DNA of 64,000 nucleotides from JAJDYQ01 sp942491945. Its GTDB lineage: Bacteria > Pseudomonadota > Gammaproteobacteria > JAJDYQ01. The translations under genes and the position numbers were made by a program. Shown here piece after piece: positions 1 to 8,959 of this stretch. The notes beneath the pieces were generated by a model. It was given only the letters and a program-made list of their open reading frames with translations. It was not told the DNA's origin and did not search any database. How positions within the stretch are numbered: the first letter of the stretch is position 1; every line of letters begins with the position of its first letter. Where the stretch lies: assembly GCA_942491945.1 (NCBI GenBank), contig CALODD010000067.1, positions 10,350-74,349 on the forward strand, given 5' to 3'.

Positions 1-84
1 AACCTCGGGATTATCTCTACGCCTGACGTCGGTAGTACCTTCTGGGTTGAACTTCGGTCTACTGGTGTCGAAGCGCACGGTTAA
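1..84 (+). CDS. Histidine kinase, C-terminal end only
   Basis: Only the last 27 codons are inside the window, ending in TAA at 82-84. They read as the end of a HATPase_c domain: a G-S-T-F-W-V-E-L stretch, the usual final strand of sensor kinases, followed by a short polar tail. The two complete kinases in this window end with almost the same motif (STFWIELP and STFWVEIQ), so this is probably a related kinase. Nothing can be said about its sensor domain. Confidence 0.7.
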   Translation, partial: NLGIISTPDVGSTFWVELRSTGVEAHG

Positions 85-140
85 CAATTATTCACATCAC
101 GCATTACTCCAGGCCCCGGGTTTAAAGTAATCTTCATTAC

Positions 141-1847
141 GTGAAAACATCAGACAAACACTTACGACAGCTGGTAGAAAAGGAAAAACTTCACCTCCTT
201 TACAAAAGCCTGTCGTTCTCAATCCCCGGCAGCATGCTGGTCGCAGTGCTCATCCTGTTTGTCTACTGGTACAAAGATATCGAAGTTCCTCTGGCAACAA
301 CCTGGTTTGTCGTTATCGTCTCCATCATGTGCCTGCGTCTGATCGATTCATGGCAATACCGCAAATCAGAAAAGAAAATTGTTTCCTACTGGAGTCGACG
401 TTTTTTCGTTGGCGCTATGCTGGGTGGGTTGGCTTGGGGGTTGAGTTGCTGGATGGCCTTTCCCGATCAGCATGAAATTTACCAGTCCGGTTTTATATTT
501 GGCATGGTCGCTGTTGTATCGGGTGCCATGTCTTCTCTGGCGTTTGATCGAAAAGTTTATATCACGTTTATCTCTCTCATCTTGCTCTTACTTGTTACAA
601 AGCTTTTATATCTGGATACCGAATTAGGTTACCTGTTAGCTATGGGTGTGTTCGTCTACTGGATTTATATCATGCAGGGTTCAAAAATTATCGATCAGTC
701 AACCACAGACAGCATCATGTTACGCCTGGAAGCAATTGAACGTGAGAATGACCTCGATAATATTCAGCAGAAACAAACCTTCCATGTAGAGCACACACGG
801 CTTGCCGTCATAGAATGGGACGCTTTCACCCGCATTACCGAATGGAACCCTGCAGCAGAATCTATATTTGGCCTTGATAAAAAACAAAGCCTGGGACAAA
901 CCATTACTGAGGTCATTCAGGCCGCTGACGATAGTCATGATCAAAAAGAATTATGGGAAACAATCAAACAGAGTCAGAGCGCGACGACGATTGAATATGC
1001 GATCAAAGCAAGTGACGGCCACGTGCGGAACTTAATCTGGCACATCACTCCTATATTAAGCGATGATGGCTGGGTTACCGGCGGCGCATCGATGGCACTG
1101 GATGTTACCGAACAAAACGAAGCTCGCGCCCAATTGATTGCCGCTAAGGATGAAGCGGAAAAAGCCAATCTGGCTAAATCAAAATTTTTATCCAGCATGA
1201 GCCATGAGCTACGTACACCCCTGAACGCCGTTATTGGTTTTTCTCAACTGATGATGCTGGAAGATGATGAAGAACAGGTAGAAAACTCGCGTCATATTCA
1301 TCAGGCCGGACAGCACCTGCTGACCTTAATCAATGGTCTACTTGATCTGGAAAAAATCGAGGCCGGTAAACTTGCCCTTAATATCACTGAAGTCGACGTC
1401 AAAGAAATTATTCAGGAAAGCCTGCTGTTCATTCAGCAAATGGCCGATGACCGTAATATCAGCCTGACCTCAGAGATCAATTACTGTGATGTACATGTTC
1501 ATGCCGACGCCATGCGTCTGAAACAATGTCTGCTGAATCTATTAAGCAACGCCGTGAAATATAATCATGACGAAGGACAGGTTACGCTTAGTTGTAGCCT
1601 GGTGAATAATGACTCACACCTACGTATTAGTATTGAAGATGATGGCTCAGGTATTAGTGAAGAGGCTCAACAACGTCTGTTTACGCCATTTGATCGACTC
1701 GGCAAAGAAGGGGGCCATGTTGAAGGTAATGGTATCGGTCTGGTAATTTCGCGTGAACTTATATTGATGATGGGTGGCGAAATCGGGATGCAGTCGGCAG
1801 AAGGTAAGGGAAGCACTTTCTGGATAGAGTTACCTATTCTTAAGTAA
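141..1847 (+). CDS. Membrane-bound PAS sensor histidine kinase
   Basis: A 568-residue hybrid-less sensor kinase starting at a GTG. About residues 24-185 hold several hydrophobic segments, probably 5-7 membrane helices. A PAS domain follows at about 215-330 (WNPAAESIFG core). The HisKA box SHELRTPLNAVIGFSQ places the phosphorylated histidine at residue 355. The HATPase_c domain shows the N box (NLLSNAVKYN), the G1 box (DDGSGIS), the F box (FTPFDRLG) and G2 (GNGIGLVISRE). It ends in the kinase core with no receiver domain, and no response regulator is nearby. Its 3' end overlaps the convergent Cache-protein gene by 8 bases. The signal sensed is unknown. Confidence 0.9.
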   Translation: MKTSDKHLRQLVEKEKLHLLYKSLSFSIPGSMLVAVLILFVYWYKDIEVPLATTWFVVIVSIMCLRLIDSWQYRKSEKKIVSYWSRRFFVGAMLGGLAWGLSCWMAFPDQHEIYQSGFIFGMVAVVSGAMSSLAFDRKVYITFISLILLLLVTKLLYLDTELGYLLAMGVFVYWIYIMQGSKIIDQSTTDSIMLRLEAIERENDLDNIQQKQTFHVEHTRLAVIEWDAFTRITEWNPAAESIFGLDKKQSLGQTITEVIQAADDSHDQKELWETIKQSQSATTIEYAIKASDGHVRNLIWHITPILSDDGWVTGGASMALDVTEQNEARAQLIAAKDEAEKANLAKSKFLSSMSHELRTPLNAVIGFSQLMMLEDDEEQVENSRHIHQAGQHLLTLINGLLDLEKIEAGKLALNITEVDVKEIIQESLLFIQQMADDRNISLTSEINYCDVHVHADAMRLKQCLLNLLSNAVKYNHDEGQVTLSCSLVNNDSHLRISIEDDGSGISEEAQQRLFTPFDRLGKEGGHVEGNGIGLVISRELILMMGGEIGMQSAEGKGSTFWIELPILK

Positions 1848-2805
1848 CCTCACACGTAGTCCCCGTACCAAACCAGAAGTCTAGTCCTTTACCCAGGAAT
1901 TCATCAAAGGGCAGATAATGTGAGCCATCACATGAAAAGTTTAAACCCACCATGCCATTCACTAGATTTAATGACCCTGCCCGTAGGTAAATAGTTTCAT
2001 CCGCAAACCGCAGCGAACTAAATTGAGTCAACACCTGGCGTATCTCGGATCGATCTACAACCGCTCGCTCAAGATAAGGCCGACGAGGAAAAGCCAGACA
2101 AATATCCGGATCAATCAACTCCTCGATCGATAGAATATGATAATCAAACGGGTCGTCGGCATGCCATACTGTAGCGCGGCTACTCGCGAAGTGTAATTTG
2201 CCATGATACACACCATGCTCGCACATCAATTCTTCCATCAAAGCAAACACATCATCGAGATGATCATCCATCATGCTTTGAACGCGGGATTGCATGAATA
2301 AATTTGCCCGGATAGAAGGATCGCCTTTAATTTGCTGCCACTGACGATCCTCAGCCACCATACCTTCGGTATGCGGTAATTCTCGTAAGTCATAGTCAAC
2401 GCCCAGGAACCCAACACGCGTGCCCTCGTTATCGCGAATTTTTTGAATCGCAGTTAATGAAGGACGACGCTTTCGACGACTGATATAGGCCTGAGATAAA
2501 CGAAAGTTCGTACTTCCAAACATACCTGCCATATAGGGGCGTAGTGAACGATCACGCGTTAGTTGTGATTCATCTTTACCATCGTGCGAGATGTTTGCCG
2601 TGATCTGTTTACCTTCACGATCCAGCACATAAATATATTTACAGTGCTCTAAACGATGCAAGGCCTCAGTAATAGTCTCCTCCATTACCTCCCGATTTTC
2701 TATATTGGGTACCAGGGCATCTGATAATTTTTTTAATTCATCACCAAGAACTGATTTTAAAATCTTACGTTGCTTACTAACGGCCTGTTTGAGTTGTAGG
2801 CTCAT
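1840..2805 (-). CDS. Soluble Cache/PDC-type sensor protein, paralogue 1
   Basis: A 321-residue protein with no signal peptide or membrane helix. The first ~150 residues resemble a PDC/Cache ligand-binding fold: a V-L-D-R-E-G-K strand, then an R-S-L-R-P-Y-M box and a G-F-L-G-V-D-Y strand. The C-terminal half has no domain I can name. It shares conserved blocks (QIKGDPSIR, LHFxSSRATxW, NFSCDGSHY, DFWFG) with the 321-residue protein at 15,969-16,934. Cache domains normally sit outside the membrane, so a cytoplasmic stand-alone copy is unusual. Its ATG overlaps the hemF stop (ATGA), so it is probably translated with hemF, and it converges on a histidine kinase gene. Confidence 0.7.
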   Translation of the reverse strand: MSLQLKQAVSKQRKILKSVLGDELKKLSDALVPNIENREVMEETITEALHRLEHCKYIYVLDREGKQITANISHDGKDESQLTRDRSLRPYMAGMFGSTNFRLSQAYISRRKRRPSLTAIQKIRDNEGTRVGFLGVDYDLRELPHTEGMVAEDRQWQQIKGDPSIRANLFMQSRVQSMMDDHLDDVFALMEELMCEHGVYHGKLHFASSRATVWHADDPFDYHILSIEELIDPDICLAFPRRPYLERAVVDRSEIRQVLTQFSSLRFADETIYLRAGSLNLVNGMVGLNFSCDGSHYLPFDEFLGKGLDFWFGTGTTCEVT

Positions 2806-3719
2806 ATATTATTTAGCCAGTCCTGTGGTTGTAGATAACGGTCATATAGCTTTGCCTCTTCACTACCGGCTTCCGGTTGCCAGTTATAACGGAAACGTAC
2901 ATTCGGTGGTAATGACATCAGTATAGACTCTGTACGTCCGCCCGTTTGTAAACCAAAGATGGTTCCACGATCATAGACCAGGTTGAACTCAACATAACGA
3001 CCGCGACGATACAGCTGAAAATCTTTTTGTTGTTCACCATAGTCTGTATCTTTACGTCTCTCGACTATTGGCAGATAAGCTTTTATAAAATGATCACCAA
3101 CACTTTGCTGAAATGCGAAGCTCTTCTCGAAGCCCCATTCATTTAAATCGTCAAAGAATAAACCACCAACACCACGTGTCTCATCACGATGTTTTAAATA
3201 AAAATATTCGTCGCACCATTTCTTATAACGGTCATAAACATCATCACCAAAGGGATCACAGGCTGCCTTTGAAGTTTGATGCCACTCAATAACATCTTCT
3301 TCAAATGGATAGTAAGGTGTTAAATCAAAACCACCGCCAAACCACCAGACCGGATCTTCGCCTTCTTTTTCTGCCACGAATAAACGGACATTCATATGTG
3401 TTGTTGGTATGTAAGGATTATGTGGATGGAACACCAGAGATACACCCATGGCCTGAAATGAACGACCAACTAATTCCGGACGCTGCGCGGTTGCTGCAGG
3501 CGGAAGGCTTGCACCATGGACATGCGAGAAATTAATACCAGCCTGCTCAAATACTGCGCCATTACTTAGGACACGAGAACGGCCACCACCGCCTTCTTCA
3601 CGTTCCCAGGAATCCTCCATAAATTTTGCCTGACCGTCGGCTTCTTGAATTGCTGAGGCAATACTATCCTGTAAACCCAGAAGGTAATCTTTAACCGCTT
3701 GTATATTTATTTCAGACAT
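2802..3719 (-). CDS. hemF: Oxygen-dependent coproporphyrinogen III oxidase
   Basis: HemF decarboxylates two propionates of coproporphyrinogen III to give protoporphyrinogen IX, using O2, in the cytoplasm. The 305-residue length is normal for the family. Visible family motifs are NPYIPTTHMNVR, WWFGGGFDLTPYYP, the conserved H-R-x-E-x-R-G-V-G-G-L-F-F-D-D block near residue 190 and YVEFNLVYDRGTxFGLQTGGRTESILMSLPP at the C-terminus. It lies in a minus-strand run rimO-tsaC-hemF-Cache protein. The last haem enzyme, hemH, lies across the divergent side of rimO. The enzyme implies an oxygen-using lifestyle. Confidence 0.97.
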   Translation of the reverse strand: MSEINIQAVKDYLLGLQDSIASAIQEADGQAKFMEDSWEREEGGGGRSRVLSNGAVFEQAGINFSHVHGASLPPAATAQRPELVGRSFQAMGVSLVFHPHNPYIPTTHMNVRLFVAEKEGEDPVWWFGGGFDLTPYYPFEEDVIEWHQTSKAACDPFGDDVYDRYKKWCDEYFYLKHRDETRGVGGLFFDDLNEWGFEKSFAFQQSVGDHFIKAYLPIVERRKDTDYGEQQKDFQLYRRGRYVEFNLVYDRGTIFGLQTGGRTESILMSLPPNVRFRYNWQPEAGSEEAKLYDRYLQPQDWLNNI

Positions 3720-3774
3720 CTTGTTTCGTTAACTCGTTATCGTTCTATTCTATATCTTGTATGTGACAAAATAA

Positions 3775-4326
3775 CTATCGGAGTCGTTCATTTGTCACCG
3801 CATGCCAGATCTCACTCGGCTGCGCATTCCCATCCGTAGGTCCATCGACAACCATATCAACCTCACTACCTAAGCACTGTTCGACTTCCTCAGCCGTTCG
3901 AGCCGCAGGCTCACCATGTTTATTCGCACTGGTTGAAACTAAAGCTAGATTACCGGCATCACAAAGCTGCCGTGTTATCTCATGTGCTGTAATACGTACC
4001 GCTATCGTTTCATGCTCACCGCGTAAGCAGTACGGACAATCTTCTGCAGCGGGTAATAGCCAGGTCACGGGGCCAGGCCAACGTGACATAACTTTTTCAT
4101 AGGTCATATCGTCAAGTGGTTTTATAAAGTCTGTAACCTGATCGAAACGACTGGCAATTAATATTACGCCCTGACTGGCTTCGCGTTGTTTGATACCCAA
4201 CAAGCGCATAACAGCGCTTTCATTCGCTGGGTCACAGCCTAGCCCATAAACTGCTTCGGTAGGGTAGGCAATGACTCCTCCCGATTGAATAATCTCGACC
4301 GCTTGCTGCAATAACGATGTTTCCAT
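3775..4326 (-). CDS. tsaC: L-threonylcarbamoyladenylate synthase
   Basis: A 183-residue Sua5/YciO/YrdC-family protein of the short TsaC type, without the extra C-terminal Sua5 domain. It makes threonylcarbamoyl-AMP from threonine, bicarbonate and ATP for t6A37 modification of ANN-decoding tRNAs. Motifs seen are GGVIAYPTEAVYGLGCD near the N-terminus, the RWPGPVTWLLPA block and ALVSTSANKHGEPA near residue 140. It starts two bases after the rimO stop and is probably in the same transcript. Confidence 0.93.
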   Translation of the reverse strand: METSLLQQAVEIIQSGGVIAYPTEAVYGLGCDPANESAVMRLLGIKQREASQGVILIASRFDQVTDFIKPLDDMTYEKVMSRWPGPVTWLLPAAEDCPYCLRGEHETIAVRITAHEITRQLCDAGNLALVSTSANKHGEPAARTAEEVEQCLGSEVDMVVDGPTDGNAQPSEIWHAVTNERLR

Positions 4327-4328
4327 TG

Positions 4329-5651
4329 CTACTCGGTTAAAGATGCATAGAGATCATATTCATCGGCATCGTTTATCTTTACTTCAACAAAATCACCGGC
4401 CTGTAAATCCAGTTCGGTATCAATAAAGACCATGCCATCAATCTCCGGCGCATCTGCTGAAGAACGCGCAATGATCTGACCGGTCTCTTCGTCTTCGCCA
4501 TCAACTAGTACCATCATGGTGCGGCCAATCTTTTTCTGTAGTCGTTCTTCACTAATACGTGCGGATAAGCGCATGAAATGATCGTAACGTTCCTGCTTAA
4601 TATCGTCATCAACCTGACCCGGTAATTCATTCGCCTTCGCGCCTTCTACCGGGGAGTACTGAAAGCAGCCCACGCGATCCAGCTGCGCTTCTTCAAGAAA
4701 ATCCATCAACTGCTCAAAGTCGTCATCGGTCTCGCCCGGGAAACCCACAATAAAGGTACTGCGTAAGGTCAGGTCCGGACAGATTTCGCGCCACTGCTTC
4801 ACCCGATGCAGCACTTTTTCACTCGCCGCTGGACGCTTCATATTCTTCAGGATTTTTGGACTGGCATGCTGAAAAGGAATATCCAGATACGGCAACACTT
4901 TGCCTTCCGCCATTAAGGGAATCACTTCGTCGACATGTGGATAAGGGTAGACGTAATGCAGGCGAGTCCAGGCATCGAGTTCACCCAGGGCTTCGGCGAG
5001 CTGAGTAAAACGTGTCTTCAATGGGCGACCATTCCAGATATCTGAACGATATTTCAGATCGACGCCATAGGCGCTAGTGTCCTGCGAGATCACTAATAAT
5101 TCACGAACTCCAGATTCGACCAGCTTCACCGCTTCATCCATCACTTCGCCAATCGGTCGGCTCACCAGATCACCGCGCATCGATGGAATGATGCAAAAGC
5201 TGCATCGATGATTACAACCTTCGGAAATTTTTAAGTACGCATAATGTCGTGGCGTCAGCTTGATACCCTGCGGTGGCACCAGATCCATATATGGATCATG
5301 CTCCGGCGGAAGATGCTCATGCACCGCCTGCATCACCTCTTCATAGGCGTGCGGCCCACTGACCGCCAGTACATCGGGGTGAACATTGGTAATGTCTTCG
5401 GCATTGGCGCCCATACAGCCCGTGACAATCACTTTGCCGTTTTCGTTCAAGGCTTCGCCAATCGTTTCCAGCGACTCTGCCTTGGCATCATCAATAAACC
5501 CACAGGTATTCACGACTACCAGGTCGGCACCCACGTAATCCGCCGACAGGCCATAACCTTCAGCGCGTAACTGGGTCAGGATTTGTTCAGAGTCCACCAA
5601 TGCCTTGGGGCATCCGAGACTGATAAATCCAACGGTAGGGGTCTTGTCCAT
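4329..5651 (-). CDS. rimO: Ribosomal protein S12 methylthiotransferase
   Basis: A 440-residue radical-SAM methylthiotransferase that adds a methylthio group to an aspartate of ribosomal protein S12. The three expected parts are present: an N-terminal UPF0004 domain with its cluster cysteines (LGCPKALVDSE, NTCGFI, GCMG), a radical-SAM core with the CxxxCxxC loop in CNHRCSFCIIP, and a C-terminal TRAM domain (EVKINDADEYDLYASL). The LGCPKxxVDSE start distinguishes RimO from MiaB. It heads the minus-strand run to tsaC and hemF, and is divergent from hemH. Confidence 0.96.
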   Translation of the reverse strand: MDKTPTVGFISLGCPKALVDSEQILTQLRAEGYGLSADYVGADLVVVNTCGFIDDAKAESLETIGEALNENGKVIVTGCMGANAEDITNVHPDVLAVSGPHAYEEVMQAVHEHLPPEHDPYMDLVPPQGIKLTPRHYAYLKISEGCNHRCSFCIIPSMRGDLVSRPIGEVMDEAVKLVESGVRELLVISQDTSAYGVDLKYRSDIWNGRPLKTRFTQLAEALGELDAWTRLHYVYPYPHVDEVIPLMAEGKVLPYLDIPFQHASPKILKNMKRPAASEKVLHRVKQWREICPDLTLRSTFIVGFPGETDDDFEQLMDFLEEAQLDRVGCFQYSPVEGAKANELPGQVDDDIKQERYDHFMRLSARISEERLQKKIGRTMMVLVDGEDEETGQIIARSSADAPEIDGMVFIDTELDLQAGDFVEVKINDADEYDLYASLTE

Positions 5652-5813
5652 GAAAATGCTTTAGCGAATTACATTGAAGGCGCGAAGTTTAACCGAAGTA
5701 CGGTAAATCTGCGGTTTTTATCCCTTTTGGGACGGGTTTTTAACGATATTTTCAGATATCCATTGGTTATACTTCATGTTCCTGATTCAGGGACTGAAAA
5801 AGGCACACGATTC

Positions 5814-6908
5814 ATGGCGGATTTCGTCAACACTCCAGACTACCAACATGGCACGCAGGGAATTACCGGCGTGCTGGTTACCAATCTCGGTACGCCTGAT
5901 GCGCCGACTACCGGTGCATTGCGTCGTTATCTCGCAGAGTTTCTGTCTGACCCCCGTGTGGTCGAATTTCCACGCCTGCTGTGGAAAATCATTCTGTACG
6001 GAGTGATTCTGAATATTCGCCCGCCGCGTTCGGCAAAAGCCTATGCCAAAGTCTGGTCTGCCGAAGGTTCTCCATTACTCGCCATTGGTAAAAAACAGGC
6101 CGCAGCTCTTCAAGACAAGCTTTCTCAATCGATCAACGGCCCGGTCAAAGTCGAACTGGCCATGCGCTACGGCAACCCCTCTATTCCAGATGCAATGGAA
6201 AAGCTACGTCAGGCTAATGTCAGCCGACTTCTAGTGCTACCGCTTTACCCGCAGTATTCAGCATCTACTGGCGCTTCTACATTTGATGCCGTTAGCGACG
6301 TCCTGAAAACCTGGCGCTGGCTACCGCAATTACGCATGGTCATGGACTATCATCAACACGACAGCTGGTTAGATGCCGTCGTCAATTCCATTCGTGAACA
6401 TTGGGATAAAAATGGCCAGGCACAGAAACTGATGATGTCATTCCACGGTTTGCCGAAACGTTTCCTGCTCAATGGCGACCCATATCACTGCCAGTGCCAT
6501 GTTAGCGCCCGCAAGATCGCCGAAAAACTCGAGTTAAACGAAGATCAGTGGCAGCTAGTATTCCAGTCACGTTTTGGCCGCGAAGAATGGCTCAAACCTT
6601 ATTGTGACAAGACGCTAGAAACACTGGCACAAGAAGGTCTGGAAAGCGTCGACATGGTCTGTCCCGGTTTCTCTGCTGATTGCCTGGAGACGCTGGAAGA
6701 GGTTGCGATGGAAAATCGTGATATATTCCTCGAGGCTGGGGGCAAGCAATATACTTATATACCGGCATTGAATGATCGTGAAGATCATATCGATGCACTG
6801 GTCGAACTGGTACAACAGAATCTCGCCGGTTGGCCCATTGAAGAAATACCTGCCGAAGAACGTGAAGCAGGACGTCAGCGCGCATTAACTTGTGGCGCAG
6901 AAAATTAA
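5814..6908 (+). CDS. hemH: Ferrochelatase
   Basis: HemH inserts Fe(II) into protoporphyrin IX, the last step of haem synthesis. The family motifs are TNLGTPDAP at the start, EFLSDPRVVE, PLYPQYSASTG, the catalytic-histidine box SFHGLPKR, GDPYHCQCH, FQSRFGREEWLKPY and the C-terminal CPGFSADCLETLEE. An in-frame opening extends upstream to 5,583 across the rimO start, but ATG 5,814 fits the usual N-terminus and gives 364 residues. An AAGG stretch lies about 11 bases upstream of it. Confidence 0.95.
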   Translation: MADFVNTPDYQHGTQGITGVLVTNLGTPDAPTTGALRRYLAEFLSDPRVVEFPRLLWKIILYGVILNIRPPRSAKAYAKVWSAEGSPLLAIGKKQAAALQDKLSQSINGPVKVELAMRYGNPSIPDAMEKLRQANVSRLLVLPLYPQYSASTGASTFDAVSDVLKTWRWLPQLRMVMDYHQHDSWLDAVVNSIREHWDKNGQAQKLMMSFHGLPKRFLLNGDPYHCQCHVSARKIAEKLELNEDQWQLVFQSRFGREEWLKPYCDKTLETLAQEGLESVDMVCPGFSADCLETLEEVAMENRDIFLEAGGKQYTYIPALNDREDHIDALVELVQQNLAGWPIEEIPAEEREAGRQRALTCGAEN

Positions 6909-6938
6909 ATCAGAGATTGTTGAGACAGGGATTTCACC

Positions 6939-7958
6939 ATGAGTGATGACGACAAGATCAGCGCAAGCGAACTGCGCGAAGAAGAACCTTCTATCCAGGA
7001 GTTTCACCCTTTACTGGGTTCACTGGATTTACGTACCGGTTATAGCAATAACATCCTGATCCGTATGGCGATCATTGCCGTTGTTATCGTTGGTATCGTG
7101 CTTTGGCAAATGGAGCTGGTGAAAGATATATATATCCGGCATTCGGTTGAAGATCTGGGCATACTGATCAACGGCAGCATCTTGTTTCTATTCGCCATAG
7201 GCGTGATCAAACTAATCTTCACGTTTATACGCTACGCTGCCGAAGAAGCGGCCATTGCTCGCTTTGTAAAGAACGTGAAAAAGAATGCGATGGATCCGGT
7301 TAAACGGGTTCCCGTTAATTCCATTATCTCTCGTCGCTATATGCTTATGCAGGCTATGTCTGAACAGCGTTTTCTAATTAATCATAGTGCATTGGCTTCT
7401 ATGTTGCTTGCCAGTGAAAGCACTCGAACCAGCATGGCCAAATTCATTAATAATATTCTTATTCTTGCCGGTGTATTCGGAACGATTGTCTCCCTCTCGG
7501 TTGCCTTGCTTGGAGCCTCTGATCTGTTAACCACAACTGGCGGTACTGGTGGTATGTCGCAAGTACTGTCCGGCATGTCGACTGCTCTTTCCACGACTAT
7601 TACAGCGATTGTCTGTTATCTGTATTTTGGTTACTTCTTTTTGAAAGTAAACGACGTACAGACCAACGTGGTCAACAATGTCGAACAGATTACTGCTGCT
7701 CTGTTAATTCCAAAATTCAGTCTGCAGGGCGATACCGTCATGCAGGACGTTGCAACGCTAGCGCGCAAGCTGCAGAAACTGGTTGATAAACTGGAAGAAG
7801 CCCAGGCGCGATACTCCGCTTCGGGCCAGAAACTTCTCGATGCTGTGAGTAGCTACAGTATCCGTGGCCAGAGTATTTCCAACGACATCAGTATCATCAA
7901 GGAACTGCTTCGCTCTGGTTTCCGTCTGTATGAAGATGACCAGGAAGACGAAGCCTAA
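6939..7958 (+). CDS. MotA/TolQ/ExbB-family proton-channel protein
   Basis: A 339-residue inner-membrane protein. Hydrophobic segments at about residues 40-60, 72-95, 166-190 and 208-232 give the four-helix topology of MotA/ExbB/TolQ. The last two carry the family signature: a G-V-F-G-T-I-V helix and a small-residue S-T-A-L-S-T-T-I-T-A-I helix. A cytoplasmic loop lies between helices 2 and 3, and the C-terminal ~80 residues look coiled-coil. It is followed 32 bases later by a MotB/ExbD-like partner. Stator units of this kind use the proton-motive force to do work in the envelope. It is neither flagellar MotA nor TolQ by context; the machine it drives is unknown. Confidence 0.8.
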   Translation: MSDDDKISASELREEEPSIQEFHPLLGSLDLRTGYSNNILIRMAIIAVVIVGIVLWQMELVKDIYIRHSVEDLGILINGSILFLFAIGVIKLIFTFIRYAAEEAAIARFVKNVKKNAMDPVKRVPVNSIISRRYMLMQAMSEQRFLINHSALASMLLASESTRTSMAKFINNILILAGVFGTIVSLSVALLGASDLLTTTGGTGGMSQVLSGMSTALSTTITAIVCYLYFGYFFLKVNDVQTNVVNNVEQITAALLIPKFSLQGDTVMQDVATLARKLQKLVDKLEEAQARYSASGQKLLDAVSSYSIRGQSISNDISIIKELLRSGFRLYEDDQEDEA

Positions 7959-7990
7959 GCCGTCGTTGTAACGCTTAACGGAACGAAATT

Positions 7991-8932
7991 ATGTTTTCAG
8001 ACGGTTTTACAGACTTACGCATGAATCACCAGAATGGTCAGGGTGATGATAGCTTCTGGCCATCGTTCACCGATATCATGACCGTCATCGTCATGATCTT
8101 CCTGCTCGCCATGGTGGTGGTCATGATTCGTAACAGCGAATTGATCGACCGTCTGAAGGCAACCATGGAAGCTGAACGTGAGGCCGCAGAACTGGTACGT
8201 AAAACAGCCACCGAGAAAGAAGGACTGGCAATCAAGCTCATCGAAGCCGAACAACTACTGTCTATGCTTCGTCTGGAGCATATGAAAGTCACCGAACAAC
8301 GTGATCTGGGTCGAAAAACAGTGGCTGAGCGTGATGCAGAATTAAGACAGTTAAAGTCCGAATTCGCGACAACTCAGGCGGCACTGGATACCACGCGCAG
8401 CGAATTAACACAGACCAGCCAGCAGCTGACTCAAACCGAAACGCGTCTCACCCAGACCATGCAACAACGTGATCTGTTAGCGGAACAACTGGAAGACAAT
8501 CAGACCAAATTTGCAGCCTTACAACGAGAGCATCAGGAACAGGGGACACAGCTTCATGCTATGAAACTTAGCTCTGAAGAAAGCTCCAGCAAGCTGGCGG
8601 TTCTCGGCGGTGAATACGATGAACTAAAAGAAAAGTATGACAAACTGGTTCGACCTGCTCGTACGGCTCGTGGTAAAACTATTGTAGAAGTACGTAAGAC
8701 CAAGAGTGCAGGTAAAGAAGAGATCGCAATCAAGTTACCTGGAAAGAAGGCTTTCAAAGTAGTTACCGAAGCACGTATGCATAAGGAGCTGACAACATTG
8801 CAAAAGAAGTTCAGCAAATCACTTTATGTAAAAATTATCTTTCCTGAAAACAGCGGCCTGTCTTATAACGAAGCCTGGGGCTTTACGAATAAGCTGCATA
8901 AAAAATACGACTACTATTTCCAAGAAAAATAA
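7991..8932 (+). CDS. ExbD/MotB-like stator partner with long coiled coil
   Basis: A 313-residue protein with a single membrane helix at about residues 26-48. Its FWPSFTDIMTVIVMIFLLAM start places an aspartate (D28) at the membrane entrance, where MotB, TolR and ExbD carry their proton-accepting Asp. Residues ~50-220 are a long, Gln/Glu-rich coiled coil rich in heptads. The last ~90 residues form a small domain ending YVKIIFPENSGLSYNEAW, loosely like the ExbD/TolR periplasmic fold. There is no OmpA-type peptidoglycan-binding domain, so it is not a flagellar MotB or ZorB. The gene follows the MotA-like gene and is 27 bases from an RND adaptor gene. Confidence 0.7.
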   Translation: MFSDGFTDLRMNHQNGQGDDSFWPSFTDIMTVIVMIFLLAMVVVMIRNSELIDRLKATMEAEREAAELVRKTATEKEGLAIKLIEAEQLLSMLRLEHMKVTEQRDLGRKTVAERDAELRQLKSEFATTQAALDTTRSELTQTSQQLTQTETRLTQTMQQRDLLAEQLEDNQTKFAALQREHQEQGTQLHAMKLSSEESSSKLAVLGGEYDELKEKYDKLVRPARTARGKTIVEVRKTKSAGKEEIAIKLPGKKAFKVVTEARMHKELTTLQKKFSKSLYVKIIFPENSGLSYNEAWGFTNKLHKKYDYYFQEK

Positions 8933-8959
8933 CGTTAAGAATAGATATCATTGGGCACC

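Noticed and set aside
6939..8932. Zorya defence system or flagellar MotAB
   Set aside because: The second protein lacks the OmpA-type peptidoglycan-binding domain of MotB and ZorB, and no ZorC, ZorD, ZorE or flagellar gene is nearby.
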